From Psychroflexus lacisalsi (GTDB lineage: Bacteria > Bacteroidota > Bacteroidia > Flavobacteriales > Flavobacteriaceae): 64,000 bases of DNA. The translations under genes were made by a program, and so were the position numbers. The stretch spans positions 1-64,000 of the forward strand of contig NZ_JAIQYZ010000004.1 in the NCBI RefSeq assembly GCF_020164495.1, read 5' to 3'. Shown here in pieces: positions 51,817 through 60,822 of the stretch. The stretch's first letter is position 1. Each line of letters opens with the position of its first letter. The notes beneath the pieces are model-generated. The model saw nothing but the letters and a program-made list of their open reading frames with translations. It made no database searches and had not been told where the DNA came from.

Positions 51817-54162
51817 TTAAAATCTTAATGAAAGGCCACCACCCGCACCAAAGCGGTTATCGTAGTTTCCCATCAATGAAAAGTTTCGACTTAACACGTA
51901 CTCTAAACCAACCTTCCAGACGGTTTCTTCTTCAAAGTCGGTGCCGTCTTCAAAATCATTTACCCAGCCAAAATCCATCTGATATTCATATTCCCCAAAA
52001 ACGGCCACCCTTCTAAAAATCATTGTGGCGGTTGACAGTGAAATTGTAGGTCTCAATTTATTGTCTATTCGCAAATCAGAATCAACAAGAAGTGGAAGCA
52101 AGTAGCGCACACCTATCACACCTGTGGTTCCAATCTCATCTAGACTATCTTCCATCTCATTCTCCATATTCACACCACCAAATACACGGAAATAACTGTT
52201 TAGCCAGCGTTCATAGGTGAATTCTGCTTCCAAATTTTCATTCCAGCCGTATTCGCCGCGCAAAATGAATTGATTCCTTATGTTTGTTGCCGTGTAGAAT
52301 AACTCTGTCATGTGGCTTGCTGCTGTTACTTCTCCCCAAGTAAACATGTGATCCGCTTCATTAGTTAGGTTTTTTAAAGGATAATCTTTTAAACGCTCAT
52401 CCCTTGGTGTATCATAGCTAAAAACCCTGGCCATACCACTACCAAGATGGTACAATACATGGCAATGAAAGAACCAATCTCCTTGTTCACTCGCATCAAA
52501 TTCTATCACAACCTTCTGCATTGGTGCTACGTTGACAGTATGCTTCAATGGAGAGTATTCACCATTCTCATTCAATACTCTAAAGAAATGTCCATGAAGA
52601 TGCATAGGATGGTGCATCATTGTTAAATTGTTTAAAGTGATACGAACCACTTCGCCTTGTTTGATCTTAATTTTATCTGTTTCTGAAAGTGGCACACCGT
52701 TGATACTCCAGACGTATCGATTCATATTACCTGTAAGATTGAAAAGCATTTCTTTAACAGGTTTATCACTTTCAAACTCTGTAGGTTCTGGCGAGCGCAG
52801 ATAATTGTAATTGAATTCTGGATTACCACCTGTTTTCATATTGTCGCCTATCACTTTATCTTTTGGTATGATGTAGCCCATCTTCATGTCTTTCTTCTCC
52901 CCATTTTTCATAGACTTATCGCCCATTTTCATATCCATTTGATCCTGATTCATGTTCATGGGATCAGTCTTTTTTGACACATCACCCGCTTTCATATCAT
53001 CATTCATGCTCATCCTATCCATCTTCATTGCATATTTTTTCATATACTTAATGGAATCAGTCTTAGAAGGATTGAATTTTGCTGCAGGTGCACCCATTTT
53101 CATGTCCATAGCCATCATGCGTTTCATGCTCTCAATTAAATCTGGCTCTGGAACTACTGGTGCTTTCAGCATATCACCATCTCCCAAATAAGCAGAGGCT
53201 TGTCCTGAACCATCTTGAGAAGTCGCTCGTATTTCTAGTTTAGCATTATCGGGAATGGTAACAATAAAATCGTAGGTTTCGGCAACACCTATAAGCGTTT
53301 TATTCTTTTGGATGGGCACAACATTTAATCCATCTGAAGCCACTAAAATTGGGTCGTTACCGCCAAAAGTCAACCAGAAATAGGTTGCTGCAGAGGCGTT
53401 GACAAAACGGACTCTTACCTTATCCCCTGGTTCAAAATCATTATAGTCTTGAGTAGATTGGCCATTAACAAAAAACTTGTCATAATAATTATCAAGAATA
53501 GCCATATCTGGCATACGTTGCCACATCATTTTTAATTTGGCACCCACTGCATCTTTCTTTATTATTTTGTCCCAACTTTGTATTTGACCTTTTTTAATCA
53601 GATACCATTCGTTACCTCTTTTTAGATTTTTAAGCTGTGATTTTGGATTTTCATCCATCCAGTCTGAAAGCACTAAAACCAAGTCCTTATCGTATTCTAA
53701 ATTGGTTTCTTTTGGGTTTATCTGAATACTACCATACACACCACGTTGTTCTTGTAATCCCGTATGCGAATGGTACCAATAGGTTCCAGACTGTTTCAAA
53801 GCAAACTTGTATTGTAGAGTTTCGCCTGGTTTGATGGGGGGCGTGGTTAGGTAAGGCACACCGTCGTAGAAATTAGGCAGAATAAGCCCGTGCCAGTGAA
53901 CTGATGTTTCTACATCCATCTTATTGGTGACATTGATAATCGCAAACTCCCCTTCATTGAATTCCAGATTAGGACCAGGAATACCTCCATTCACAGTCAT
54001 TGCTTTTATATCCTTTCCAGTGAAGTTTACCGTTTTGTAATCTATGGTTAGGTCATAAACGCGTTCTGGCCAGTTGTCCACATTCTCTTCAGATTTATTT
54101 GCCGTCAATTGTGCATTTGCCCCTAAGGAAATACAGAACAAGAGCAGCACTAATAGTCTCAT
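51817..54162 (-). CDS. Multicopper oxidase fused to CopB-like barrel (781 aa)
   Basis: ATG 54162 (MRLLVLLLFCISLGANAQ) gives a clean signal peptide. Cupredoxin domains with the type-1/2/3 copper ligands HWHG, WYHSH, HPMHLHGHFF and WFFHCHVLYHLGSGM. A Met-rich stretch (residues ~350-440: MDRMSMNDD, MNMNQDQMDMKMGDKSM) is typical of CopA-type Cu(I) oxidases. After the oxidase (~residue 600) a further ~175 residues look like an outer-membrane beta-barrel, ending GGGLSLRF, resembling CopB. Oxidises and sequesters periplasmic copper. Confidence 0.9.
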   Translation of the reverse strand: MRLLVLLLFCISLGANAQLTANKSEENVDNWPERVYDLTIDYKTVNFTGKDIKAMTVNGGIPGPNLEFNEGEFAIINVTNKMDVETSVHWHGLILPNFYDGVPYLTTPPIKPGETLQYKFALKQSGTYWYHSHTGLQEQRGVYGSIQINPKETNLEYDKDLVLVLSDWMDENPKSQLKNLKRGNEWYLIKKGQIQSWDKIIKKDAVGAKLKMMWQRMPDMAILDNYYDKFFVNGQSTQDYNDFEPGDKVRVRFVNASAATYFWLTFGGNDPILVASDGLNVVPIQKNKTLIGVAETYDFIVTIPDNAKLEIRATSQDGSGQASAYLGDGDMLKAPVVPEPDLIESMKRMMAMDMKMGAPAAKFNPSKTDSIKYMKKYAMKMDRMSMNDDMKAGDVSKKTDPMNMNQDQMDMKMGDKSMKNGEKKDMKMGYIIPKDKVIGDNMKTGGNPEFNYNYLRSPEPTEFESDKPVKEMLFNLTGNMNRYVWSINGVPLSETDKIKIKQGEVVRITLNNLTMMHHPMHLHGHFFRVLNENGEYSPLKHTVNVAPMQKVVIEFDASEQGDWFFHCHVLYHLGSGMARVFSYDTPRDERLKDYPLKNLTNEADHMFTWGEVTAASHMTELFYTATNIRNQFILRGEYGWNENLEAEFTYERWLNSYFRVFGGVNMENEMEDSLDEIGTTGVIGVRYLLPLLVDSDLRIDNKLRPTISLSTATMIFRRVAVFGEYEYQMDFGWVNDFEDGTDFEEETVWKVGLEYVLSRNFSLMGNYDNRFGAGGGLSLRF

Positions 54163-54195
54163 TATCATCTATTTATTTTTTTTCTGTAGTTTGTA

Positions 54196-54203
54196 CAAAA
54201 ATA
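54196..54203 (-). promoter_or_regulatory. -7 promoter box of the copper operon
   Basis: TATTTTTG on the - strand fits TAnnTTTG and lies 34 bases before the oxidase start. No clear -33 element. Confidence 0.5.
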
Positions 54204-54245
54204 AGACTGATTTTCAGAGCGTTGTGTCATAATTCTGGTTTATAT

Positions 54246-54812
54246 CTATACAATTTGGTCTAATGGGTTTCTGACCTTTCTTTGTTCAGCTTTGTATTGA
54301 GAAAGACTTAATCCTGTTTCGACTTTAAATTGCCTACTTAAATGATTGATATGACTATACCCCAATAGTTGACTGATCTCCGTAAAGTTTTCTTCCTGTG
54401 TCTGGATCAGTTCCTTTACTTTCTCAATCTTTAGCTTTATGAAGTACTTCTCAACAGTCACACCTTCAGTTGATGAGAATACCTTACTCAATCTTGAGTA
54501 GTCTTGATGCACCTTTTGTGAGAGATGTGTTGATAATTTCTCGTTCAAATCAAGAGGTAGATTAGATAATATTTTAATGAGTTGAATCTTCACCTGTTCA
54601 GTCAATTTATCTTCAACAGAATTAATGAGTTCAAAACCGTTGATTTGGAGAATTACTTTCAATTTATCAATTTGTTTTTCATTTTTAAAGTCTAGTTGTA
54701 CACGGCCAAGAACAATTTCTTGCAACTCTATTTCTTGAGCTTCAATTTCATTCTTGAGCACCTTGATACATCGATCGCATACCATATTTTTAATATAGAA
54801 ATCCTTTACCAT
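54246..54812 (-). CDS. HMA-AraC hybrid regulator (188 aa)
   Basis: The N-terminal ~70 residues form a heavy-metal-associated fold with a Cys-x-x-Cys metal site (NMVCDRCIKVL, Cys12 and Cys15). The C-terminal ~100 residues are an AraC-type helix-turn-helix (VEKYFIKLKIEKVKELIQTQ, ISQLLGYSHINHLSRQFKVE). A copper- or silver-sensing activator of the flanking genes is likely. The gap to the oxidase gene contains that operon's promoter. Confidence 0.85.
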   Translation of the reverse strand: MVKDFYIKNMVCDRCIKVLKNEIEAQEIELQEIVLGRVQLDFKNEKQIDKLKVILQINGFELINSVEDKLTEQVKIQLIKILSNLPLDLNEKLSTHLSQKVHQDYSRLSKVFSSTEGVTVEKYFIKLKIEKVKELIQTQEENFTEISQLLGYSHINHLSRQFKVETGLSLSQYKAEQRKVRNPLDQIV

Positions 54813-55129
54813 CGTTATTTATTTATATAGTTAATACTGCAAAGTTGCAAGTCATATCTTTTTTGAAATTTTATTTGGTTCATCTGAAATATTGAATATC
54901 AAAAAAACCTTATCATAATTGACAATAGAAACCTGCTTTAGTACTCATTCTTTTAAGTTTTAAAGCTGTTCGATTAAATAGTAGCCATTTTGGTTTCTGA
55001 GCTTTTACTATTTAGAATTAATAACTCTCATTTTTTTAGATTTTCTTTAAATACTGCTTTCAAACAGGTCGCGGTTTCTACTTTAAATTTTTAACAGGGA
55101 GTTAGACTCCAGTAGATATTACGATGAAA

Positions 55130-55225
55130 TTTATAAATTGAAAGTTCTATGAACTAATCAAAATATATAGATTTTGAAAAGGAGTTATTTGTTAATTCCT
55201 TTTCATTTTATAAATTGAAAGTTCT
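55130..55225. repeat. 19 bp direct repeats around an inverted repeat
   Basis: The 484-base gap 54813-55296 has no gene. TTTATAAATTGAAAGTTCT occurs at 55130-55148 and 55207-55225. Between them GAAAAGGA (55176-55183) pairs with TCCTTTTC (55197-55204). A regulatory region or a small repeat remnant. Confidence 0.5.
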
Positions 55226-55296
55226 TGTAAAAGCTAAATAATACTACTTTTCTGGTTCTACTGAAAAGGACAGACCTATGGCTGTCAAAATAGGTT

Positions 55297-55656
55297 TTAG
55301 CTTATATTTGGAGGGAGCCAAATGGAAATATAGACTGCTTTTGGAATAAGCTGGACGTATGCCCAATTATTGTCTAAAAGTTTGAAATTATTATTCAATT
55401 TTGATTGATAATTGTTTTTAAAAATGGGAGTGTTCACAGATACTGGACAATGACAAGAATTGTTATTACAAAAACCATCACAACTTTCATCCCCACTATC
55501 GCAACAAGATTTTTTTTCTGAATGATCATCTTGTTTCGAACAAGAAGTACTAACCACTTCAGCTTTATCAGAAGAATTTTCGCAGGCTAAGATAGTACTT
55601 GTTGGAATAACCAAAAATATCAAAAACAGAAATAATATGTGAGTTATGTTTTTCAT
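55297..55656 (-). CDS. Cys-rich secreted protein of the Cus locus (119 aa)
   Basis: ATG 55656 starts a signal peptide (MKNITHILFLFLIFLVIPTS). The upstream extension to 55689 is excluded by the promoter box at 55669. The mature N-terminal part is Cys-rich (STSCSKQDDHSEKKSCCDSG, CDGFCNNNSCHC), with about ten Cys and several His/Asp. Probably a periplasmic metal-binding protein. No named family recognised. It is 157 bases downstream of cusA and likely has its own promoter. Confidence 0.7.
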   Translation of the reverse strand: MKNITHILFLFLIFLVIPTSTILACENSSDKAEVVSTSCSKQDDHSEKKSCCDSGDESCDGFCNNNSCHCPVSVNTPIFKNNYQSKLNNNFKLLDNNWAYVQLIPKAVYISIWLPPNIS

Positions 55657-55668
55657 TTGATACTTCCA

Positions 55669-55676
55669 CAAATATA
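55669..55676 (-). promoter_or_regulatory. -7 promoter box before the Cys-rich gene
   Basis: TATATTTG on the - strand, 12 bases before ATG 55656. It decides the start codon and predicts a very short or absent leader. Confidence 0.6.
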
Positions 55677-55750
55677 ACATAAAAATCAAACTTTAATTTG
55701 GTATTTAATTTCAAATATTTTTTTCAGAATTTTGAAAAGCATAAGCCAAA

Positions 55751-55786
55751 AAAGAGGGCTGTTGCTAGACTTTCAACAGCCCTTTT
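55751..55786 (-). terminator. Terminator after cusA
   Basis: GGGCTGTTG (55756-55764) pairs with CAACAGCCC (55774-55782), with A runs on the left side that become a T run on the - strand. It ends the efflux operon 27 bases after the CusA stop. Confidence 0.8.
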
Positions 55787-55812
55787 AAATCTTATATCAT
55801 TGGTTAGTAAAA

Positions 55813-58800
55813 CTACTGTTTTCTAATAACCAATTGATAAACACAAGGAATAACCACCAAATTTAAAACCGTAGCTGATAGCAATCCACCTAAAATAACT
55901 ACAGCCATCGGGCTTTGAATTTCACTTCCTGGTTCTCCGCCTTTTAATGCTAAAGGTATTAGTGCTAAACCAGTTGTAAATGCTGTCATTAGGATAGGAT
56001 TTAATCTATCTAATGCTCCAATTTTAATTAATTGAAAGCCTTTCATCCCTTCTTTTCTCAAATCCTCGTATCGAGAAACTAATAGTATTCCATTACGAGT
56101 GGCAATCCCAAACAAACTAATAAAACCAATAGTAGCTGCGATACTGATGATACCTGTTGTAAAATACACAATCAAAATTCCACCAATTAATGCCAAAGGC
56201 AGGTTTATCAGTACGACAAAAGCCAATTTAACATCCTTAAACTCATAATATAGCAACAGAAAAATGATAGCGATAGCAACGATTGCAGTTATAGATAATA
56301 ATTGTGATGCTTTAGCTTCACTCTCAAACTGTCCGCCGTATTGCACCCTATACCCTTCAGGCAATGAAATGTTTTGGTTTACGGTTTCTTTTATTTCTTC
56401 TACAGCACCGCGTAAATCCCTTCCTTGGACATTTGCAGCGACTACGATTTTACGTTGAACGTCTTCACGGCTAATCTTACTAGGACTACTTACCGACTGG
56501 ACAGTCGCTAACTCTCCCAAAGTGGTTTGACCATCATTTGGTAAACTAATTAAGGTATTTCCAATGGCCTCTATATCATCCCTAAAGGATTTCTGGTAAC
56601 GAACCACCACATCAAAATATTTCTGTCCTTCATAAATCTCTCCTGCTTCTTCCCCAGCATAGGCAATATCAACTTGTTCCATTAAATTACCTACCGTCAT
56701 TCCGTAACCCGAAAGGATTTGGCGCTTAGGCTGAATGCGAATCTGTGGCACTTCAATTTGCTGGTCAACAGCAACATCTGCCAATCCATCGATATCTTTA
56801 ATATTCTGTTCGACACTTTTACCTAACTCATATAACCGCTGCAAGTCTGGACCAAAAATCTTGATTGCAATATTAGCTCGAGTTCCCGAAAGCATATGGT
56901 CTATACGGTGAGCAATAGGTTGCCCTAAAGTGATATTAACACCTGGTGCGATGCTTAATTTATTTCGAACTTCTTCAAAAAATTCTTCTTTGGTCTTGTC
57001 TTCGAGAACAAAAGGCACATCAATTTCCGAAGCATTTACGCCTTGCGCATGTTCGTCTAATTCAGCTCTTCCTTGTCTTCGAGTAACAACTTCAACTTCG
57101 GGTAAATCCAACAAAATGGTCTCTATCAAATTTCCTGTTTTGTTGCTTTCTTCCAAAGACATCCCTGGGGGTCCAACGACACTAATCACCAAGGAACCTT
57201 CATTAAATTCTGGTAGAAAACTTCTTCCCAGTTGTGTGACTAGGACAAGACTTAAAAGAAATGCGATGACAGTTACACCAATAATGGTTTTAGGAATTTT
57301 TGTAGCTTGTCCCAATAGGTTTCCATAATGTTTCTGTAACCAACGTTCCACACGGGTACCATCTGCTTGCTTTTTTAAAAGCTTTTCGTTATTTAATAAA
57401 TAGGAGCACAAAATTGGTGTGACGGTTACTGCAACAACTAGTGATGTTAAAACAGACGTTACAAAGGCTATACCCAAGGGTTGCAACAAGCGTCCTTCCA
57501 TTCCGCTTAAAAAGAAAAGGGGAATAAAAGACACAATAATAATTAAGGTTGCAATGATGATAGAACTTCTTATTTCTACAGATGCTTCACGAACAACTGT
57601 AAGGGTTGATTCACGTTCTGCTTTTGGCTTTCTTATGTTTTCACGCAAGCGTTTATATACATTTTCCACATCTATAATTGCATCGTCTACCAAGGCACCA
57701 ATGGCAATTGCCATACCACCCAAACTCATTGTATTGATAGTGTAACCCAACCATTTTAAAATGATAATAGATACCAATAATGAAATAGGAATTGCTAACA
57801 AGGATATTAAGGTTGTTCTCCAATTCATCAAAAAGATGAAAAGGATAATCATTACAAAGAATGCGCCTTCCAATAAAGTTTGATTCAGATTGCTAATGGA
57901 GGCATCAATAAAATCAGATTGCCTAAAGATTTGACTTTTGATGTTGACCCCTTTTGGTAAGGTTTTTTGTAAATCGGCAATGGCTTCGTCAAGTCGGTCT
58001 GTCAACTCCAAGGTGTTGACATCGGGTTGCTTTGAAATGGTTAAAATCACTGCTGGTTTTGCATTTAAAGAACCATCGCCAATTTTATCGGCAGCACCAA
58101 TTTGAACCGTTGCCACATCTCTTATTTTAATGGTTTGACCGTTAATTTCCTTTAAAACAGCTTCTTGCAAATCTTCTAACACGTAAGCTCTACCACTACC
58201 TTTTATTATGTATTGATTGCCATATTGATTGATAATTCCTCCAGGCGCATTGGTATTAGCTTCCTTAACATGTTCTACCAATTCGGAAAGACTCACATCA
58301 TAATGTTTCATCTTTTCAGGATTGGCAAATACTTGATATTGCTTATAATCGCCTCCTATGACCACCACATTTGCAATACCACCAATTGCTTTTATACGCG
58401 GTCGTATAGTCCAATCAGAAAGGGTTCTTAATTCCATTGGTGACAAACTATCTGAGGTTACACCCAGAAGCATTATTTCCCCCATAATGGATGAAATAGG
58501 TGCCATAGTTGGCGCACCAATACCTTCAGGTAAGTTTTCACGAACCATAGGGATGCGTTCACTTACGATTTGGCGGGCCTTATATATATCGGTTCCCCAT
58601 TCAAATTCTATCCAAACAATTGATATTCCTGCTGCAGAAGAGGAACGGATCCTTCGTACATCGGGCGAGCCGTTTAAGGCTGTTTCCAATTGGTAGGTAA
58701 CTAATTTCTCTACTTCTTCAGATTCCATTCCGTGCGCTTCAGTAAGTATGGTCACCGTTGGTGCCGTAAGGTCTGGGAATACATCTACATTCATTGTTCG

Positions 58801-58893
58801 AGCGTAGTAAATACCCAATACACTTAAAGCAACCGCACCCAATAGAATGAATAATCTATTCTGAAGTGAAAATGATAATATTTTATTTAACAT
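55813..58893 (-). CDS. cusA: CusA/CzcA-type RND efflux pump (1026 aa)
   Basis: Heavy-metal RND family architecture: LSFSLQNRLFILLGAVALSV first membrane helix, two large periplasmic loops, and the conserved central helices GGMAIAIGALVDDAIIDVEN with the acidic proton relay. Length is typical. Pumps Cu(I)/Ag(I) or Zn/Co from the periplasm through CusB and the TolC-type channel. It follows the adaptor gene by 56 bases. Confidence 0.95.
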   Translation of the reverse strand: MLNKILSFSLQNRLFILLGAVALSVLGIYYARTMNVDVFPDLTAPTVTILTEAHGMESEEVEKLVTYQLETALNGSPDVRRIRSSSAAGISIVWIEFEWGTDIYKARQIVSERIPMVRENLPEGIGAPTMAPISSIMGEIMLLGVTSDSLSPMELRTLSDWTIRPRIKAIGGIANVVVIGGDYKQYQVFANPEKMKHYDVSLSELVEHVKEANTNAPGGIINQYGNQYIIKGSGRAYVLEDLQEAVLKEINGQTIKIRDVATVQIGAADKIGDGSLNAKPAVILTISKQPDVNTLELTDRLDEAIADLQKTLPKGVNIKSQIFRQSDFIDASISNLNQTLLEGAFFVMIILFIFLMNWRTTLISLLAIPISLLVSIIILKWLGYTINTMSLGGMAIAIGALVDDAIIDVENVYKRLRENIRKPKAERESTLTVVREASVEIRSSIIIATLIIIVSFIPLFFLSGMEGRLLQPLGIAFVTSVLTSLVVAVTVTPILCSYLLNNEKLLKKQADGTRVERWLQKHYGNLLGQATKIPKTIIGVTVIAFLLSLVLVTQLGRSFLPEFNEGSLVISVVGPPGMSLEESNKTGNLIETILLDLPEVEVVTRRQGRAELDEHAQGVNASEIDVPFVLEDKTKEEFFEEVRNKLSIAPGVNITLGQPIAHRIDHMLSGTRANIAIKIFGPDLQRLYELGKSVEQNIKDIDGLADVAVDQQIEVPQIRIQPKRQILSGYGMTVGNLMEQVDIAYAGEEAGEIYEGQKYFDVVVRYQKSFRDDIEAIGNTLISLPNDGQTTLGELATVQSVSSPSKISREDVQRKIVVAANVQGRDLRGAVEEIKETVNQNISLPEGYRVQYGGQFESEAKASQLLSITAIVAIAIIFLLLYYEFKDVKLAFVVLINLPLALIGGILIVYFTTGIISIAATIGFISLFGIATRNGILLVSRYEDLRKEGMKGFQLIKIGALDRLNPILMTAFTTGLALIPLALKGGEPGSEIQSPMAVVILGGLLSATVLNLVVIPCVYQLVIRKQ

Positions 58894-58949
58894 CTAATTT
58901 AATTTTTAATGCTGAATTTTTAATGTTGAATTCATAATTCAACATTTCA

Positions 58950-60452
58950 TTAATGATCGTGACCATGTGCAGGAGTTGAACCCGACATTGAAGCCATTTT
59001 AACTTGGTATGCTCCTGTAGTAATGACCGTTTCACCTACTTTCAAGCCTTGTAGTATTTCAACATTCTCTCCGTTTCGCTCGCCAATCTTTATAGGTCGT
59101 CTTTCAAAACTTTCGCCAGAAAGCTGAACGATGACTGAATAACTTCCGTAGTCTTCCAATAAGGCATTCACAGGAATCATTGTGTTTTCATTAGCGGTGC
59201 CCATCGTAATTTGTACTGAGGTCAAACTACCGTCAGGCATATCCACACTTGCATTTACTTGGGCAAAAACTGAAATCAGAGGATTATCTCGCTCTACATC
59301 TTTACTGATAGAAAGAATATCCCCCTCGCTATCACTTACACTCTTCCATTGTCCGTCTTTAGTTTGATACCAAATACCTTTCACATTCTCCATCGAAAGC
59401 CCATAATTTGGAGCTAGTTGTGTTTTTAGTATTTTAGATTGGTGTGAGCCAATAGATATTAATGCTACGCCTTGGTCTACATAATCCCCATTAGAAACTG
59501 AAATAGACTTGATGAAACCATCAAATGGTGCTCGAATTTGTTTGCTTCCATCTGAAACTCCCAATGCTAAAGATTGATAGATAGATTTGGCTTTACTAAA
59601 ATTACTCTCCACAATTTCGAAATCTGACTTTGGAATAATTTTAGAATTGTACAATTCTTTTTTACGCTCGTATTCAGATTTGGCTTGTTCAAAATTGGCA
59701 CGTGCATTTTCAATTTCTGTATTCAAATTATTAGATGCCAAGCCTTGACTATTCAAGCTCATCAATAATTGACCTTGTTTTACTACAGTTCCTTCTGTAA
59801 GAATATTCATTTTAAAATCAACCACACCATTAGATTTTGCGGCCAACGATTTCACAGAGTTTGGGGATGGCATCCATACACCAGAAGTATTGATGACATT
59901 GTAAATTTCACCCGAAACTACAGGTGAAGTTTGAAAATCGATTTTCCAAGCCTGTTCTTTTAAAAACGAAATGCTCTCATCTTCTTCGGCAATCCCTAAA
60001 GTCTTTAAAGCATCATCAAAATTTGCATAAACAGTTACATCATCAATCGTAATTCTATCAGAATATTCAGGTGTTTTCAATTCAAATACAAGTTGGTAAT
60101 TTCCAGCTTCTTTCGGTTGAATCGTAGGCGAAAATATGCCTGGTGATGATGGAGCATCAACAGTATTCCTCAATCCTTTATTGCCCTTAATTAAACTAAC
60201 TGTAACCGAACCTTCACGGACAGGTTGATGCTTGTTTAAAACAGTGAAGTGAGCTGCAAATCTGCTTGGATTACCAACAATTAACGCAGGAAATTCTACA
60301 AATAATTCTGTTTTATCTGTCCAAATGGTATGGTCCAATCTTGGCATTTCTTCTCCAGCATGACTACCATCGGCATTGTGAGCGTGTGCATCATCTGCCT
60401 TGTTGTTACAAGACATTGCCATAAGGGCGAGCACTATTAGTATATATTTCAT
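58950..60452 (-). CDS. cusB: CusB-type periplasmic adaptor (500 aa)
   Basis: Lipoprotein signal (MKYILIVLALMAMSCNN), a short His-rich stretch (DDAHAHNADGSHAGEE), then an N-terminal beta domain (DKTELFVEFPALIVGNPSRF) seen in long Bacteroidota adaptors. Barrel-sandwich/hairpin parts follow (ARANFEQAKSEYERKKELYN) and a membrane-proximal domain. Ends with HGHDH. Bridges CusA and the outer-membrane channel. Eleven bases upstream of the His-rich gene's end. Confidence 0.92.
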   Translation of the reverse strand: MKYILIVLALMAMSCNNKADDAHAHNADGSHAGEEMPRLDHTIWTDKTELFVEFPALIVGNPSRFAAHFTVLNKHQPVREGSVTVSLIKGNKGLRNTVDAPSSPGIFSPTIQPKEAGNYQLVFELKTPEYSDRITIDDVTVYANFDDALKTLGIAEEDESISFLKEQAWKIDFQTSPVVSGEIYNVINTSGVWMPSPNSVKSLAAKSNGVVDFKMNILTEGTVVKQGQLLMSLNSQGLASNNLNTEIENARANFEQAKSEYERKKELYNSKIIPKSDFEIVESNFSKAKSIYQSLALGVSDGSKQIRAPFDGFIKSISVSNGDYVDQGVALISIGSHQSKILKTQLAPNYGLSMENVKGIWYQTKDGQWKSVSDSEGDILSISKDVERDNPLISVFAQVNASVDMPDGSLTSVQITMGTANENTMIPVNALLEDYGSYSVIVQLSGESFERRPIKIGERNGENVEILQGLKVGETVITTGAYQVKMASMSGSTPAHGHDH

Positions 60453-60462
60453 ATTTTATTTT

Positions 60463-60804
60463 TTAGTGGTCTTGATGTTCTGAACCATTACCGTGAGTGT
60501 GTGTTTCCTTATTCATTTCCATAGAATTTGTATCTACCTCAAATTCTTTATGCTCGTCTGTTTCTTCATGCCTGTGATTCTCGTCAGTTCCATGTTCGTG
60601 ACCGTGTTCTTCTGTGTTTGTTTCCATAGAATCTTTGCCTACTTGAAATTCTTCTTGTTCTACCTTTTCATCTTGCATATGTCCACCATCTGCATTGTGT
60701 TCGTGGCCATGGTCATCACTACTTTCGGTTTTAGTATCTCTACAAGAGCTTACCAAAAAAGTTGATGCGATTGCGGTTACGAATATTATTTTTGAAATTT
60801 TCAT
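60463..60804 (-). CDS. His-rich lipoprotein (113 aa)
   Basis: Signal peptide to Cys21 (TFLVSSCRD). The rest is dominated by His, Glu and Asp in two similar blocks (DDHGHEHNADGGHMQ, EEHGHEHGTDENHRHEE), a likely metal buffer in the periplasm. The EF(Q/E)VxxxSMExN phrase is repeated, pointing to an internal duplication. No family recognised. Confidence 0.8.
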   Translation of the reverse strand: MKISKIIFVTAIASTFLVSSCRDTKTESSDDHGHEHNADGGHMQDEKVEQEEFQVGKDSMETNTEEHGHEHGTDENHRHEETDEHKEFEVDTNSMEMNKETHTHGNGSEHQDH

Positions 60805-60822
60805 AAGTGTGTGTTTTAAAAT

